The notes: generated by a model from the letters alone, not told the origin. A stretch of DNA of 64,000 nucleotides from Thermochaetoides thermophila DSM 1495 (GCF_000221225.1 NW_006383036.1:1055587-1119586), one strand, 5' to 3'. Shown: positions 1 through 12,900, counted from the stretch's first letter. Translations and numbers: made by a program.

Positions 1-602
1 ACAGTAGCTGAAAACACGACGGCACCAAACCCCGTCCCGGTAGCAGCAACGGACAGCACGAACGACCGCTTCGTTGTAAAATACGAGTTGATGACTGACA
101 CGGGGGGCATGAAGATGATGCCGAGTCCGAGGCCGACGCAGATGCCCTGCGCCAAAAAGAACTGCCAGTACTCCTTGGCCAGACTAGTCATGAAGGTGCC
201 GAAGACGATAAGGAATGAGCCGGCGATGATAGTCGACTTGATGTAGCCCGCATCCGCCAGTCGGCCCGAGAAGGTGCACATGGCGCACGCGAGGAAGACC
301 TGCAGCGAGCCGATCCATGAGATCTGGGATTCGGGGAGTTTCAAGGTGTCGCGGTAGTAGAGCTGGTAGACGCCGAACGAGGTGGGATAGCCCCAGGCAA
401 GCATGTTGAGCAAGATACCGCCCAGCACCTGAGACCATGCAAGTAACCCCCCATTGGGCGGTTCTGAGTCGAGTTTCTCGAGCTGCTCGCTGTCTGTTTG
501 ATGCGCAGCATCCTCAGGTCCGGAAGTCGAGACGTCATCGGGGTGCGACAAATGGCCGCCTTTCTCAATGTCGGAGTCCGCGACCATGCTGGGCGATGTC
601 AT
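1..602 (-). CDS. MFS transporter, monocarboxylate-carrier-like (3' part outside the window)
   Basis: A plasma-membrane major facilitator carrier is likely. The minus strand from ATG at 600-602 reads through 200 codons to the window edge with no stop and no evident intron. A polar tail of about 55 residues (MTSPSMVADSDIEKGG...) precedes a first membrane segment (GGLLAWSQVLGGILLNMLAW), then further hydrophobic helices. FSGRLADAGYIKS resembles the MFS loop 2-3 motif. MPPVSVINSYFTTKRSFVLS followed by AATGTGFGAVVF is the helix 4-5 pattern seen in fungal MCH/MCT-type carriers. A second in-frame ATG lies at 585-587. The substrate cannot be read from the sequence; monocarboxylates or riboflavin are typical of the family. 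A CGG-N11-CCG palindrome lies about 350 bp upstream. Confidence 0.85.
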   Translation of the reverse strand, partial: MTSPSMVADSDIEKGGHLSHPDDVSTSGPEDAAHQTDSEQLEKLDSEPPNGGLLAWSQVLGGILLNMLAWGYPTSFGVYQLYYRDTLKLPESQISWIGSLQVFLACAMCTFSGRLADAGYIKSTIIAGSFLIVFGTFMTSLAKEYWQFFLAQGICVGLGLGIIFMPPVSVINSYFTTKRSFVLSVAATGTGFGAVVFSAT

Positions 603-951
603 CGGCGACGGAAGCGTGCAGTTGGTTGCAACCACATCGCCAGATCAATGGGAGCCTATGTCATTATGAATGCTGTAATTAAGGCGGGCTGGGAAAGGGG
701 GGAAAAAACTTCTATCACTAGCGGGATCCATCACGGAAGGGGCCGATGATTGACGTAGGAGCAGTGCCGGGGCCATGAACCCGGGAGCTGCTCCCGCCGT
801 CGACCTGGTTGCTTCGGCTGTGGAATGTGGGCTTGTCGATGTCAAACGCGCCTTTCTGGTGGAGCTGATGACAGACCGCTGAGCAGGACTCGCAGGTCAT
901 GAGCCATGACCTTCCCGATGATTCCACGAATCGCACGCGGGCCGGTGTCGC

Positions 952-978
952 ACACCCGGCTATCGGGAGACCGGGTGT
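952..978. promoter_or_regulatory. Palindromic Zn2Cys6-type site, CGG-N11-CCG
   Basis: ACACCCGG at 952-959 and CCGGGTGT at 971-978 are a perfect 8-bp inverted repeat with an 11-nt spacer, so the core is CGG-N11-CCG. This is the spacing bound by Gal4 dimers. A further imperfect half, CCGGTGT, lies just upstream at about 942-948. The site is about 350 bp upstream of the MFS start codon. Binding by a Zn2Cys6 regulator is inferred from the pattern only. Confidence 0.5.
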
Positions 979-2159
979 CAGGCAGATCCCCCTATCTGTT
1001 CCATTCCAAGCCCATCGATGAGCATCTTTCTCGACCTTGCCGCTGACATCAAAACCAAGTCATTGTTCATCTCGTCCCGTGTCAACGCGTGAACCCAGCC
1101 CAGCATTGCATTGCAGCGGCGGCAGTGAACCCAACGGCCGGGATGGCGTTGGACACGCGGCCGGTACCAACATCCAAAAGTTCGGGAATTGTTCCGCTTT
1201 CCAACTTTTCCACAACTCCACCGCATATCATGTGCAGATTTTGGTGTTAGCGCAAAGATAACTAGCCGCCACGGCTAGAGGCGGCACCGTAGCACTACTC
1301 TCCTCGTGGCTGATCATCAATGTCGCGCAGACGAACGGTGGATGTCGAGCACTCAGATTTCGCAGACGCACAAAGTTCAAAGCTTCGATGCAGTTTCGCA
1401 ATTTCTCTAACAGCAGGTGTGATGGTGGTCGAAGGATCTAATCTGCTGCTTCTGTGCGACACTCAATGATGTCTTCCGTGGCAGAATATAGACCCGAGAA
1501 TTCAATAACATTGCACTCTGTTTGAAGTTAGCTTCAAGTCGGTCGATGATGGCCCGAAGCTTCGCTTCGAGACCGACATAGAAATTATTATCGGACCGGT
1601 CTCGACTCAGCTGACAAGGGTCGACAGGCAGCAAATCTGCTGCTATTGAATTGAGCAATCAGCGGTGTAAGTTGACTATCCGACTCAACAATTGGCTTCA
1701 ACACCAATTGAGACAAATATACCGAGTAATTGACCGCGCGATGCTAGCAGAATTGAATAAAGAATTGTCCTTAAATTCCCAAAACCATCAATCCTGATCC
1801 CCTCAAAGCTCGTGACTCCCTCAACTCTCCTCCCAGACCGCCAATTCTTTTTCGCTTGGCCGAAAATCATCAAGCGTCCCACTCTCCAGGCAGCCCAGCA
1901 GCTGAAACCAACTGCCAGCTTGGGACAGTGGAACTGCCAAGCTGCCCCAGCAAGCGGGCGCAAACCAGGGCATCTGAGACATCTGACCAATCAGCGCTCC
2001 CTGTCACGAAACATTTGATCAAAAAGGGAAGGCGGCCCCTGCCCCACACTGACACGTCGCCAACCGGCGGCAGCCAAGGAGGAGGGGAGAACGCTCGGCA
2101 GCAGGAACAAGGATTTTGCGAAAAAGAGCACAACTCCTGGTCTGGGTTGTGGGAATGAT

Positions 2160-2167
2160 TATAAAAG
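2160..2167 (+). promoter_or_regulatory. TATA box without an attached gene
   Basis: TATAAAAG is followed about 50 bp later by ACTAGAACAAGG, a plausible start site, then by pyrimidine-rich tracts ending in TTTTCCAG near 2300 that resemble a 5' leader with an acceptor. No ATG-initiated frame with protein character follows. It could drive a non-coding RNA or be a relic. Confidence 0.3.
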
Positions 2168-4200
2168 GGGAACGAAACGAGGAAAACGAAAGAACGAAAC
2201 GGCCACTCCCGCACTAGAACAAGGGATCAGTTTTTTTTTTCTATTCCGTCACTCATCTACCCATCCATCGATCGCTTCCCTTTTTTTTTGTTTTCCAGAT
2301 TTCTGGTGGGCGGGCTTCTTCCCCACACAATCGCATCGCACACGAACCATGAATTGATTGGAACGGTTCACGAACGAGGGTTAAGGCTTGGGCTTGCGCT
2401 GTTGGCGCTTCCAGCCAACGCCCCAACGCCTTATGGCCTTGGCAACCAAGCCCAAGGCCCAAAAACGGGCCCAAACCGTTTCACTCCCTGCACACCGGGA
2501 AAGCCCCGCACGAATCGCAACGAAGGGGGTTGCGAATCGGTGATCAATGGAGTTGTTGACACACAGCAGCTAGCACTGAGTAAATGCAAAGCCGTAGCGT
2601 CGACGCAGTCGGTTGCGCATCCCATTATCTGTAGACAATGACCTTGTCAAGGGTGAGATCTTCAATAGAACCAACTTCAAAAAAGTGGGCAGAAAAAGGA
2701 CCCCGCTGTTGTCTTTTCTCCTCAACACGCCGCACTAACCCAGATTTGGTCTAGCGCCAAAGTTTGTTCAAACACTTCTTGACCTTCCACGTCAGTCGAA
2801 GCTGCTTCCAATCGAACTTCCATTCCATTGTTGATTTTTTTTTTAACAATTTTTTAAATTTCGAGTCCGATTTCATTTCTCCTAACCCTAAGAGCAAAAT
2901 TTCCCATTTTGTATTAACTGTGCGACATCTGTGCGCATCATTGCTCCCCATTTGCAACAGCGACTAACCCAAGCGCCGGAGCCGCGGCACTGTGCGCTGG
3001 CGCGCGGGGCTGCTTGCTGCCAGCTGCCACGACGACAGCGACGGGTAGAGCCGGGTTGTCGCATTTGTGTTTGATGTAGCCTGCTGTGGTCGCGGAGGTC
3101 TGGAAGTCGTGTTTTGGACGTCGGCGCATTTATACAACCATAGAAACTGTTGACAAAACAGTTTGAACGGCTGAAGTCGGCCATTAGTAGATGATTTTCG
3201 GAATGTGAACTGTGCGCATCTTCAGTAAATGTCCGTCGCTGAAGATTTGGAGCAGCCAAGGCTAGCTTCAGATTGAAACTGCGTGTAGAAGTAGCTGTCA
3301 TCGGGGCTGGAATGTCGCGGTCGAAAAACACTTATATGCGCCAGACAGCAAACACCGTATTCAACTTCAAATTAGAAATCTTAGCTCACATCAGTTCATG
3401 CAGCGCACGCCTGAGTACGTAGACAGACAAGATGGATAAAGCTAAAGTACGTATTCTGAAGCTAGTGCTACAAACCCCGATCATGGCCCAGTTACCTTTC
3501 CTTTCCCAACAACGTCTGCGCCATTATGCCCTGCCCCAATTGTATGGCACAAATCGAAGCATGTGACTACAAGACTTTCCCCCTGGAGAACAGTAGAGGG
3601 TACACAAAACAAACAGGATGAATGAGCTGAGATTCTCCTGGCCAACGCCAACCTCCATTGAAACAAAAAGAGACCCTTGACGAAAGAAGCTTGAGGGGTG
3701 AGAGAGATGAAATAAATAATATAGGTGGTCGTCAGGACCAGGGAAGAGAAATAAGACCTCAACAAGGCCAATGTTGCCCTACCAGTACTTGTCCCAAGCG
3801 CTTGCGCATTGTTTCTGCGACAGTACTTGACAGAAGATTGTTGTTTCTTCTTGTCGAGTTTTGCTTCGTTGCCGACTCTTATCCTCTTCTTTCTACCGAA
3901 CCGATTACCAACCATTCACACATCCCACAAACCTTTCCATCTAAACACAATACACCATTTTTGTTTTCGCAATAACGTCCAGGTATTCCCAGGAGTAGTG
4001 CAGTGTAGTGTAAGTCACCTTCCATACCTAGAACCTAGAGTATAGTGTACTTAGTGCACCTAGTAGCTTCAGCAACGGCAGTACCGCGAGCAGTGTAGTA
4101 GATGGATATGATCATGATGGATGAGGAGGAGGGGAACAAGATCGAAAAAAAAAAAAAGAGATAATGGAATGAAATAATGAGAACCAGTTTCACACTCCCA

Positions 4201-4445
4201 ACCCGCCAACCCGCCAGCCAGCCAAACCAGCCAACCAGTTCACACAAACCTGCCTGCCTGCCAACCAAACCAACCAAGCCAACCGACCAGCCGGCCATCC
4301 ATCCATCCATCCGTCAATCCATCGATACAACCGTACATCAAGTTCGCGAATGAATCCACTTCATCCATTTCCATGGCAATCACCGTATTCATATCCTCCT
4401 CTCTCCCGGGATCCAACCGCCCGTTCGTTCGTTCGTTCGTTCGTC
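4201..4445. repeat. Tetranucleotide-rich simple repeats
   Basis: The stretch contains CCAACCAA/CCAGCCAA-like degenerate repeats (about 4200-4295), a short CCAT run (about 4293-4312) and a CGTT run (about 4423-4445). These are short, imperfect microsatellites with no coding signal. Confidence 0.7.
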
Positions 4446-5001
4446 CTTTATATGTTGTGTGTTTTGTGTTTTCTTTGCGCTCATAGTTCGCCCAACCCAT
4501 ATAAACGATGATGACGATGATGATGATGAATCAGAGCAAGTAGTACAGAAAGGGATCAGAGTAGCAAGTGGGAGAGGCAAATAGCCGACCGGCGATGACA
4601 CCTTTTTTTTTTTTTCCCTCGTCTTCCTCGATGCGCGCCAGGTGTGGGGATCTCGTCGACCTCACGAGACAGTCCTCTTCGTTCGTTAAGGATATGAGGG
4701 ATGTTGAGAGTTGTGTGCTCCCTCATCATATATTTCGTCTTCCATCCCATCACGTGGACAGACAATAGTCGAGTGAGTGGAGTATGGAGTCCAAGCTTTG
4801 GTGACATTTTCCATTGTTCTCATACCTCAGACAATACCACCCACACGGTATATATCAGACAGCTCGACGGGGTCGAAGATTAAGTAAATCCCTTGCGCCA
4901 CGCGCCAAAGGCTAGACCGCGCTCGTCACCGAGGCCTCGATTCGACGAACCCCACCGCACGCCAAGAAGAGAGAGCCACGCCAGACGACTAGGCTGGCCA
5001 G

Positions 5002-6968
5002 CTACCTTTTGCGCTTCTTATCCTTACCAGCCGCGCTCGGGGAAGCCAGGCCAGCAATAGCTGACGCGGGAGCAATCGGCGCCGCAGGCAGCAGCATAGC
5101 TGCGGTGGTCGCACCGGTCATAACCGCGGCGGTCGGCGCCGTCGCCGGAGGGGGCATATCCTCCCTCTTGATGGGCACACCCATGTGACGACCATACCGG
5201 CCCTTGCGACCGTTGCCCTCATCTTCCGAGATGCACTGATCGGCGGGGATACCGGCATCGCGGCAGCGACCACAAGGACGCTGTCTGTCGCAGCCTTTCT
5301 TGCTCTTGCGGCAGCGCTGGCAGCGGGGCTTGGTCGAGAGGTCGGGGGTCTCTTCCTCGCCAAGGGGCAGAGGGAAGGCGGCGTTGGAGTTGATGGACTG
5401 CTTGCGGGATGCGGGGAGCGAGGCCGGAGACATGGGGCCGACAGCAGCGGGCGCCTTCTTGAGCTTGGGCTTCGCAGTCTTGGTAGTCTTGGCCTTGTTG
5501 GCAGGCATCGACCTGGCCCTACCCGTACCGTTGAGGCCGGTAGCCTTAGGCTTCTTCACGACCGAGGGCGGCAACGAGTCGTCGACATCAGAGTCGTCGG
5601 CCTCATCACCGCTCGCCTCGGCATGGAAGGTGCCGTCTGTGTTGTTGAAAATCTTCTTGTGATTGCCCATAGCGTCGAGCTTCTGCCTCTGACCGGCATG
5701 CATGTCCTCGGGGGCAAGACTCTCAGCGTCGCTCGTAGCGCCAGTAGAAGAGGCGTCGGCCCGACCGCTGAAACCGTCGTCGACAGTCGATGCGGATGCG
5801 CGTCCGTGATTGGACATCTCACCCAGGCGCATCAGCTGTATGGCGACGTCCTTATCCTCCTCAGACATACAGCTTCCGACAGTGGGTTCCGGAGTGGGAA
5901 CGAATTGCATACCCGGGCCCATGCCTTGGCCAGAGGGATACCCGAAGCTTCCGCGACTGCGGCGGCTATCAGTATTCGCTGGATTGTACGGTGCAGAGCC
6001 GGAGTACGAGGGGTTGTACGACTGCGGAGAGGTAAGCGGTGGTCTGGGCGTGCTGAACGGGTTCTGGCCTGTTTGGATGTAGGGAAGAGAGTGTCTGGCT
6101 TCAAACCGGCGAACAGGGGAAACGGATGGATTCGAGGTCACGGCAGGCATCTGAGGAGGGGCAAAGAGAGGCAGTTCCTGCAGAGCAAAGACAACTCTCG
6201 TCAGTACCCGAGCGATTTTCACGGATCTCAGCGATTCACTGTTGAATAGCTTACCGAGCTTTCAAACTTTGCGCGCTTGCGCCGACCACCCTCAACAATA
6301 TTCTCGATAGTGATGTCGGCAGGAGGAAGCTGCTCCTTTCTCCCCGACGAGGATTTGGGCGCATTGTCGCCGCTGGTGTAGCCATTGGCGCTGTCGGCGT
6401 TGCCGTCCTCGTTCTGGGGACCACGGTTTTTCGAGGACCGCGAGCGGCCCTTCTTGCTGTTGCCGTTCGTCGAGTTCGTCTCAGCTGGCGTGCTGCGACG
6501 ACCCCGCCCGCTGCCGTTGGGAGACGGGCTGCGCAATCGCGATGTGCGAGCCCGATCCGATTCTGACGGCTTGGAAAGCGGGTCAATGCCATACATGGGG
6601 CCCGACGTGGGGCTGTAGAGCTCAGGCTCGATGGGCTGGTCAATGATGCGAACAAAGACCATCATACCATCTGTGAAGTTCTCATATCGCGCGATGAGGA
6701 TGTTACCTTTCTCATCTTCGAAACTGACACCCTTCGAGAAGCCAGGCCCCGAATAGATGCCATAGAAGTTTTTGACTGTGGTAATGATGGAGTCTGTTGA
6801 GTCATGGGGCCAGATGGAAACACGCAACGGTAAGCGCGCGCGATGCGTGTTGTCCTTGAAGACGAGGATGAACTGCACCGTTTTAGGCAGTGCTGGTGTG
6901 CGAGGGGAGATGCTCCCACTCTCTAGGCCGGGCACCGGGCCCACTCCGTTATGTGTTGCCGTGGACAT
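5002..6968 (-). CDS. Zn2Cys6 transcription factor with C-terminal zinc cluster
   Basis: Probable nuclear regulator of 629 aa. Exons are 6255-6968 and 5002-6177, separated by a 77-nt phase-0 intron (GTAAGC donor, TACTGAC branch, CTGCAG acceptor). The N-terminal part, about residues 25-115 (KTVQFILVFKDN ... RYENFTDGMMVFVRII), is a compact ordered region. It is followed by a Ser/Arg/Gly-rich linker. The zinc cluster lies near residues 519-548 with spacing C-x2-C-x6-C-x5-C-x2-C-x8-C (RCQRCRKSKKGCDRQRPCGR), then a basic GRKGRYGRHMGVP extension and a KDKKRKR tail. A C-terminal zinc cluster is uncommon, as most family members carry it at the N terminus. The start is the first ATG (MSTATHNG) of the frame. 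A donor-like GTAAGT on the minus strand near 7660 may mark a 5' UTR intron. No specific symbol is recognised. Confidence 0.88.
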
Positions 6969-9900
6969 GGTTGGCGGCAATACCTCGTTGGGGGTTACCA
7001 AGAGGCGTTTGATGTGTATTGTATGTGTTGTGGTGTTCGTTAGGCCGGGTAGGCCGCCGGCGTCGGCTCCGAAAGGGTGCCGCCGAGGGTTGGGAGATCT
7101 GGGCTCGTGGAGGCGAGCTCAGCTGATTGACTGGCCAACAGCGACCCTGCCAACACTTAACCCCGAGGTATTGAATGTGTGAAACGAGTAAACGAATGGC
7201 GTTGGTCACAGGCGTCGGAACGCCTGGCTCGTCGGCTTGCAGAGAGGGCGGCCAGATGGGTTGCGAGTACGCCGGGTATCGGGATCTTGGGAAGTCTGGA
7301 CTGCGATTTTTTTTCCCACACGTTCTGTTCAAGAAGAAGGCTTGTGAGCACTCGAACAATCGAAATGGGATGGAGAAAAATGCGCAGCGGGTGTCTGACG
7401 AGGGCAAGCCTGGCGGTGCTGGGGGCTGGGACGAAAGCGGAGGTGGAGAGAGAGAGGAGGTGTGCTGGTGCTTGGTGCATGGTGTTTTGGTGCTGGTCAA
7501 GCGGCGGGCGACGACTCGACTCGACTCAACTCGATCGCAACGAGCCCATGGACAGAAGGACTCTGCGACGCTGGGAGCCTTGGGTCCGAGAACGACAAAG
7601 AGGGGGCGGCAGATGACCAGACGGCGTCGATCGCAAGTGGCAGCAGCATCGAAATGACTTACCAAATCGCTGAGGGGGGAGGGGGTTGGTAGCGTGTGGG
7701 TTGGGAACTGAATTCAATGCCGGGAGTTTGGGACGTTGCGCACACAAATCCGCAGCAGAAGTGGACGCAGAGGCGACCGCAGCGGACGCAGTAGTAGACG
7801 GAGACACTAGCTGGATACCCAGGCTGGGGGTTCGACGACAGAGAGCGACAGGGCCGCAGCTGGGGGCAGGACGGGAGAAATGGAGTGCAGGAGCGGCGGT
7901 AGACGAATGGAAATGGTAGAAGACGGGCGATGGAAGAGAGGAATGGCTTGTGGTTTGGGATTCGAAGTGGTTCGACGGGTCACCGGTCAGCTGGGTGCAA
8001 TTCGGAGGTTGTGGGCGGAGAGAACGAGAGGAGTCTCAAGAAAAGTGCTTTTAAAAGGCAGATGCCGGTAATCGCACACCATCCATGCTTCAATCCATCT
8101 CAGCACTGTCTGTTGTGGACTGTCCACTGGCACTGTCTGCTGGGACTGTCCAGCACTGCTGCAGCACATCTGCCAGGTGCTGCTCGCTGAGTGCCCCATC
8201 TTCCCCCAGGCTTTGTGCAGAGTTACCTTACGAATGAGCACGAGATGGGCCCTCGCACTGTATCTAATGACTGTATCTACCTGCGACAGCCGGGTCTTCT
8301 ACGACGTCGCGGCAACAATCAACGAGCCAGTAATGCTAAATTTTACATAGAATCGATTCTAAATTTTCCCCTCTATCTCCAGACTTGAAATGATGCTATT
8401 TATCCCTGGTTTTGTGCGTTGTCGTCGCCCCTCAGCTGGTCGCTTTGCGAAGCAGCGAGCATCTCGAGGCCAACGTGGAGGAGCTCGCACTGTCAGGCCA
8501 GCGCTTGCGACTCCACCCGGGCCACCGCCAGCACCGCCAGCAACACCAGCGCCAGACAATCTCGTCGTTGTGTCGGCCGTTGTGTGGCCGCCTCAGCATG
8601 TCCATTGAAGGCTGTCATAGGCTATCTCAGGTCTCAGATCTTACAGAGTTGTTGGTTGTCCACAATGGGCGGGTTTTGATGAGAAATAGGGTTGGTAAAG
8701 GGGGGGGGGGCGTAAAATTGTGGGCTGTAACGGCGTAATCCGTATCGAAAATGCCCTCGATTCCTCGACACGGCGCACACATGGATCCTGCGGCAATCTT
8801 GTCGCATTCCTCTCCAGATGATCTCGTCGGGTCGGCCGCCTGTTCCGGGTGGGTGTTCAGGTAACCGTTTCTTCCCTTATCTTACAAACCCTCGAACCCC
8901 TTCATTTGTGCGGCGATGGATGCAATAGATTCCCTGAGATAGTGGATCGCAAAGCAAAACCTGGGCAATGAGAAATGTACATGCAGCTTGGTTTTGCGGC
9001 GCACTTGGTCTGCCTCTCGCACGGAGAAGACTTGGGCATTCTTAGGATGGTCTCAAGGAGTTGACCAGTAGCTGCCAGTTTTTGTGCTTCCAGCGCTCCC
9101 ATATACGAGAGACAGGTGTTTATAATCTCTGCTATCTGGCCCCGGAGCAAACTGCTTGTGCAAGCGCAGGCAACCCGAACCCATCACTGAGGTGTCGCAA
9201 ACATTCCAAGTCCCTCTTGTCAAGCAGCGCTCCCGTCTAGATGAAATCGCCCGGGCCCAATGTGTGCTTTCATGTACGTTGGCATGGCCTGACGGCACAT
9301 CAAGACTCGGCCGATCAGCTTTTGTTGCTTGTTTGTGTGTGCATGTACCGCAGTATGCTTCTAGACGGCCCCGCGCCGATGTTACGACGGACGCACATAT
9401 TCGGGAGACACACACACATACAATAAACAAAAAAATCCCACCCCTCAAAGAGCTGGAAAGAGAGCCAGAGCCGCGAAACGGAAACTGTCCGGATGGGTCC
9501 TGCGGCAGGCGACAAGAAGGCAGTGGACGAGAATGCGCCAGCCAAGTCATTCGAAGTTCGCAGGTGGATTGTCGCGCCCAGGTCGGCTCTCGACCAACCA
9601 ATGGCATTCCCAGGCTGCCATGCTAGCGAGGGCAAGGGGGGGTTGTAAGTTACCGTTTTGAGTACACTAGTGCCGCTGTGCCTAGTGGGCTTCTGGGCTG
9701 TTCTGGGTCTCGACGGTTCCTCTGGATGCAAGCTTCGCTGCCCAAAGCCTGGAGAGAACACACTCACATACGGGCAGTTGCAGCGTAGGAGGGGATACGG
9801 GAAGAATGGGCAAATGTGCTCGCCTAGATCGCTGGAGGAGATCGCTGGTGTGGGCGCCGTGTGTGAGCGATGCGCAAGTACGAATCGCTTTACAAGTTGA

Positions 9901-12900
9901 GTCAGAGCGCTGAGACGAAAGGCGACCGTCCATGGCGAAATCTCCCGTTAGAGAGTAGCCGATCGCGGGGTATCGAAGTTACGCATATGCAAATGACATG
10001 AAAAGCTGGGGAGTTCGAGGACTTGAGGTCAGCTCGGAGGGAAACACCGAGGCTGCTGCTTCTCAGTTGCCACTACAGCAGGGTTTTGAGGGCTAGTGGA
10101 TGACAAGAAAACATTACGGGGTAGGGTCAGATCGCAATCATTTGTGGGATGAGACGTTGATTTGAAATGCATGAGTTGGCGAACCAAAGCACATGAGATT
10201 CAAAATTTCCGGCTCTCACCTGTCCAAGGAGATGTCTTTCAGGGAAAATCAAGGATAGAGAGTCTTCATAAGATCTTGCCGTCCACCTTGCTCCGTTCAT
10301 CAAGCGCGGGACTGTCGGGAGCCGATTTGCGATCGCGGCTCGATGAGTCGCATTATCCACTTTCCACTCTTTGCGCAAAAGCCTGGAATCAGAGGAATTA
10401 ATCGGTGGAACGCGGAGAGGGCGGAACGCCCGAAGCTCTTATGCTTGCCGTGGAACCTACGGCCTCAGGTCTCGATCCAACATGCGCGCTGTGCAGCACA
10501 CCAGACAGACTAAAGACACCTTTGATTGTCCGTATACACCAACCTTTGATCACCAGCTAGATCTCCCAAGAAAGCAGGTAGGGCAGCAGAGGATGCATCA
10601 GTCATCAAAAAGCTGGGTGGCAGCCCGCCTAGACGGGCTGCCGTCCACTCCCGCATCCCTGCCGGTTTTTAAGTTACAGATCTGCAGCTCCCTTCGATCT
10701 CGTCGCCCCAGGCGGTCGCCCGTTGTCGCAAAGGAAGCGCATCCGTCCCGATCGAGTCTTGCGATGGCACTGTCGCCGCCGAGGGGCAACATCGACGTGG
10801 TTGCCTCTCTGTGCTCGCGACGGGCGCAATTTTGGGCCCTTGGGCTGGGCAGATCATCTGGTGTGGTGGGTTGGGGACAGCGCCCAGGCTTTCTGCCCCA
10901 CTATAACCCAGACCCTGGCGATGATGGAAACATGCAGCAGCGCATCTGCGGCACCCGGCCCACGACTGTTGAGATGCTCTGCTCTGGACAGACAGACGCT
11001 GGACACCCCCCCGCCCGAAGGTTCGCCACTTGCGCTGCTGCCCTGGCTCTTATTCCATGAGAAAAGAGGGGGCGCTCGTACAGACAGTGGCTTTTTTGAG
11101 TATTTGCAAGGTAAAGAGTGAAATCGCACTACCCCTGCAGGAAGCCAGCAACAACACTGCAGCGCACATCTCTCTCGCAACTCTCGCAACCTCGTAACCT
11201 CGCACACATCTAGGAGGGTTTCGCAAATGGCGGCAGAGTGGGCCGCTGGGCACAGTGGAACCCCGCGTCAGTAGCAGCAGGACAGAAGTAAGCAGCATTG
11301 GCACTGCTCAGCAGCACAATCTCTTCCATTCATCCATGCTGCTACCCATCCACGAACTTCCAGGTATGTCTCGTCAAAAGGCACCACACTCTGGGTATTT
11401 AATAGCTGGAACAGGAACAGGCGGATCAACCGAAAGTTGGGGGAATGTAAAACCAAGCACTGGCGGCCAGGAATCGAGCAAAAGTGCCGTTCATGTTGCG
11501 TGTGTTGTGCTGTTGCGCCTGGCGCCCAATCATCCAATCGCACAAAACTGATTGACTGGCTGGCAGACGAACTTGCCGGCCCTATGTTTTCAGATTTCGA
11601 TCATATCCGAGTAGTTCCAGCAGACCCGCAACAAAAATGGGCAGTGTTGGCCAAAACAGAAACCCTTCTTGTCTTTGTGCTCGGCAGTTTGAAGTCTCAG
11701 GCTCTGCGAAAACCCCGCAGCAGTCACTGGCACTGCTTGGGTCTGGCAGCACCGGGGATTCGGTGAAAGCAAGCCGGCACGAGAGAGCGACCGAGCCTGG
11801 CCAGAACACCAAAACAATGCGGTACCTCAACTCCCGTTGCGCGCGCGCTCTCACTGGTCAGTTTTTGCGGTTGTTGGCCATCCATCTTTGTGTGCGCGGG
11901 AGCAGGCGAAAGGGAGGGGGGGGGGGGCTTGGCCGCTTAGAACGCAGGCCAGTTCCCCTGGCTCCCCGTACAAATGACAGAGGAAGCGCTATCGGACGTC
12001 TTTCCCGGCCAAGCAATGCTAAGCATCCCGAGGAAAATCATCATCGGTGTTGTGTTTAATTGTCGGATACTAAGTTTGACCCGAAAACATGTCGCCGTCG
12101 TTGCAGAAATGGGGTCGCTGTGTGCAGGTCGTTTCTTCGCTGAGAGCCGATGGCAAAGTCACATGACTTCGTGTCAAACTTGGCATCGCTAGCGCGATGT
12201 GAGGCGCGTCAGTCGACCAATTGATGAAGTGAAATAAACAAGCCGCTAGACAGCCACAATGGCAGGGAGAATGGCAAAAGAAGATATTGTGCAGATGAAA
12301 CTTTGATGCGCGGTTGCAAAGAATCTAATTTTGAGATTCACGAGTGCGATATTGACATTCTACGTGCAACTCCAGTCTTTGGTCGCTCTCCAGGAGGACG
12401 CGTCGGAGGGAAAAGGCCCCACTTGGCAGCTTTAATCGCTTTACGTCACTGGAGGGCGGTTGCCAGTGGTTGGTCCCGGCAACGACCAAGCAACCGTTTT
12501 TAGGGGTGGCACGGACCACCTCCCACGCCAAGCAGGAGCTTGTGTTTACCCTACGGGGCTGTCAATAAACAGAAGGAACAAAGCATCGCCAGTGCTGGAC
12601 CCTCGAGGGGAAAAAAAAAAAAAATACTTGGGTTGTGACGCAGCCGGGCTGTTTTACTTTCCTGCCTTTTCTCTTTCCTCTCCAACAAGCCGAGGGTCCA
12701 TTGGTGCAGGAATTGCCGGCTCAGTACAATAGGATTTCCTCTTTTTACGCGTCATCCCTTCCACATTCCTCATGTCTTGTTGGATCGAGGGCTAAAACCT
12801 CTGCGACGCGCTGCTTCCACTGCCCACTTCCGCCAAGTATCGACCTCCCTGTCTTGGAATCATAAGTCGCCGCCTTTTGCTCGACTCGAAGCTGCAACCT

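Larger units (their letters stand above)
603..5001. other. Non-coding stretch between MFS and Zn2Cys6 genes
   Basis: No convincing gene was found on either strand. Open frames here are short, lack family motifs and do not join through plausible introns. The stretch holds the promoter of the MFS gene with a Gal4-type palindrome (952-978), a promoter-like element without a gene (2158-2300), AT-rich patches near 2760-2930, and simple repeats from 4200 to 4450. The segment just before 5001 should hold the 3' UTR of the Zn2Cys6 gene, which ends at 5002. Confidence 0.6.

Noticed and set aside
2288..2641. Plus-strand open frame downstream of the orphan TATA box
   Set aside because: It begins with TTG, has no ATG near its 5' end and no recognisable features.
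5185..6249. Plus-strand frame of about 354 codons
   Set aside because: It is the antisense shadow of the Zn2Cys6 gene, whose minus-strand frame has the zinc cluster and splice signals.
10371..11060. Plus-strand open frame of about 229 codons in the long spacer
   Set aside because: Composition is like translated non-coding DNA, no domain or homology-like motif, no good start context and no splice partner.
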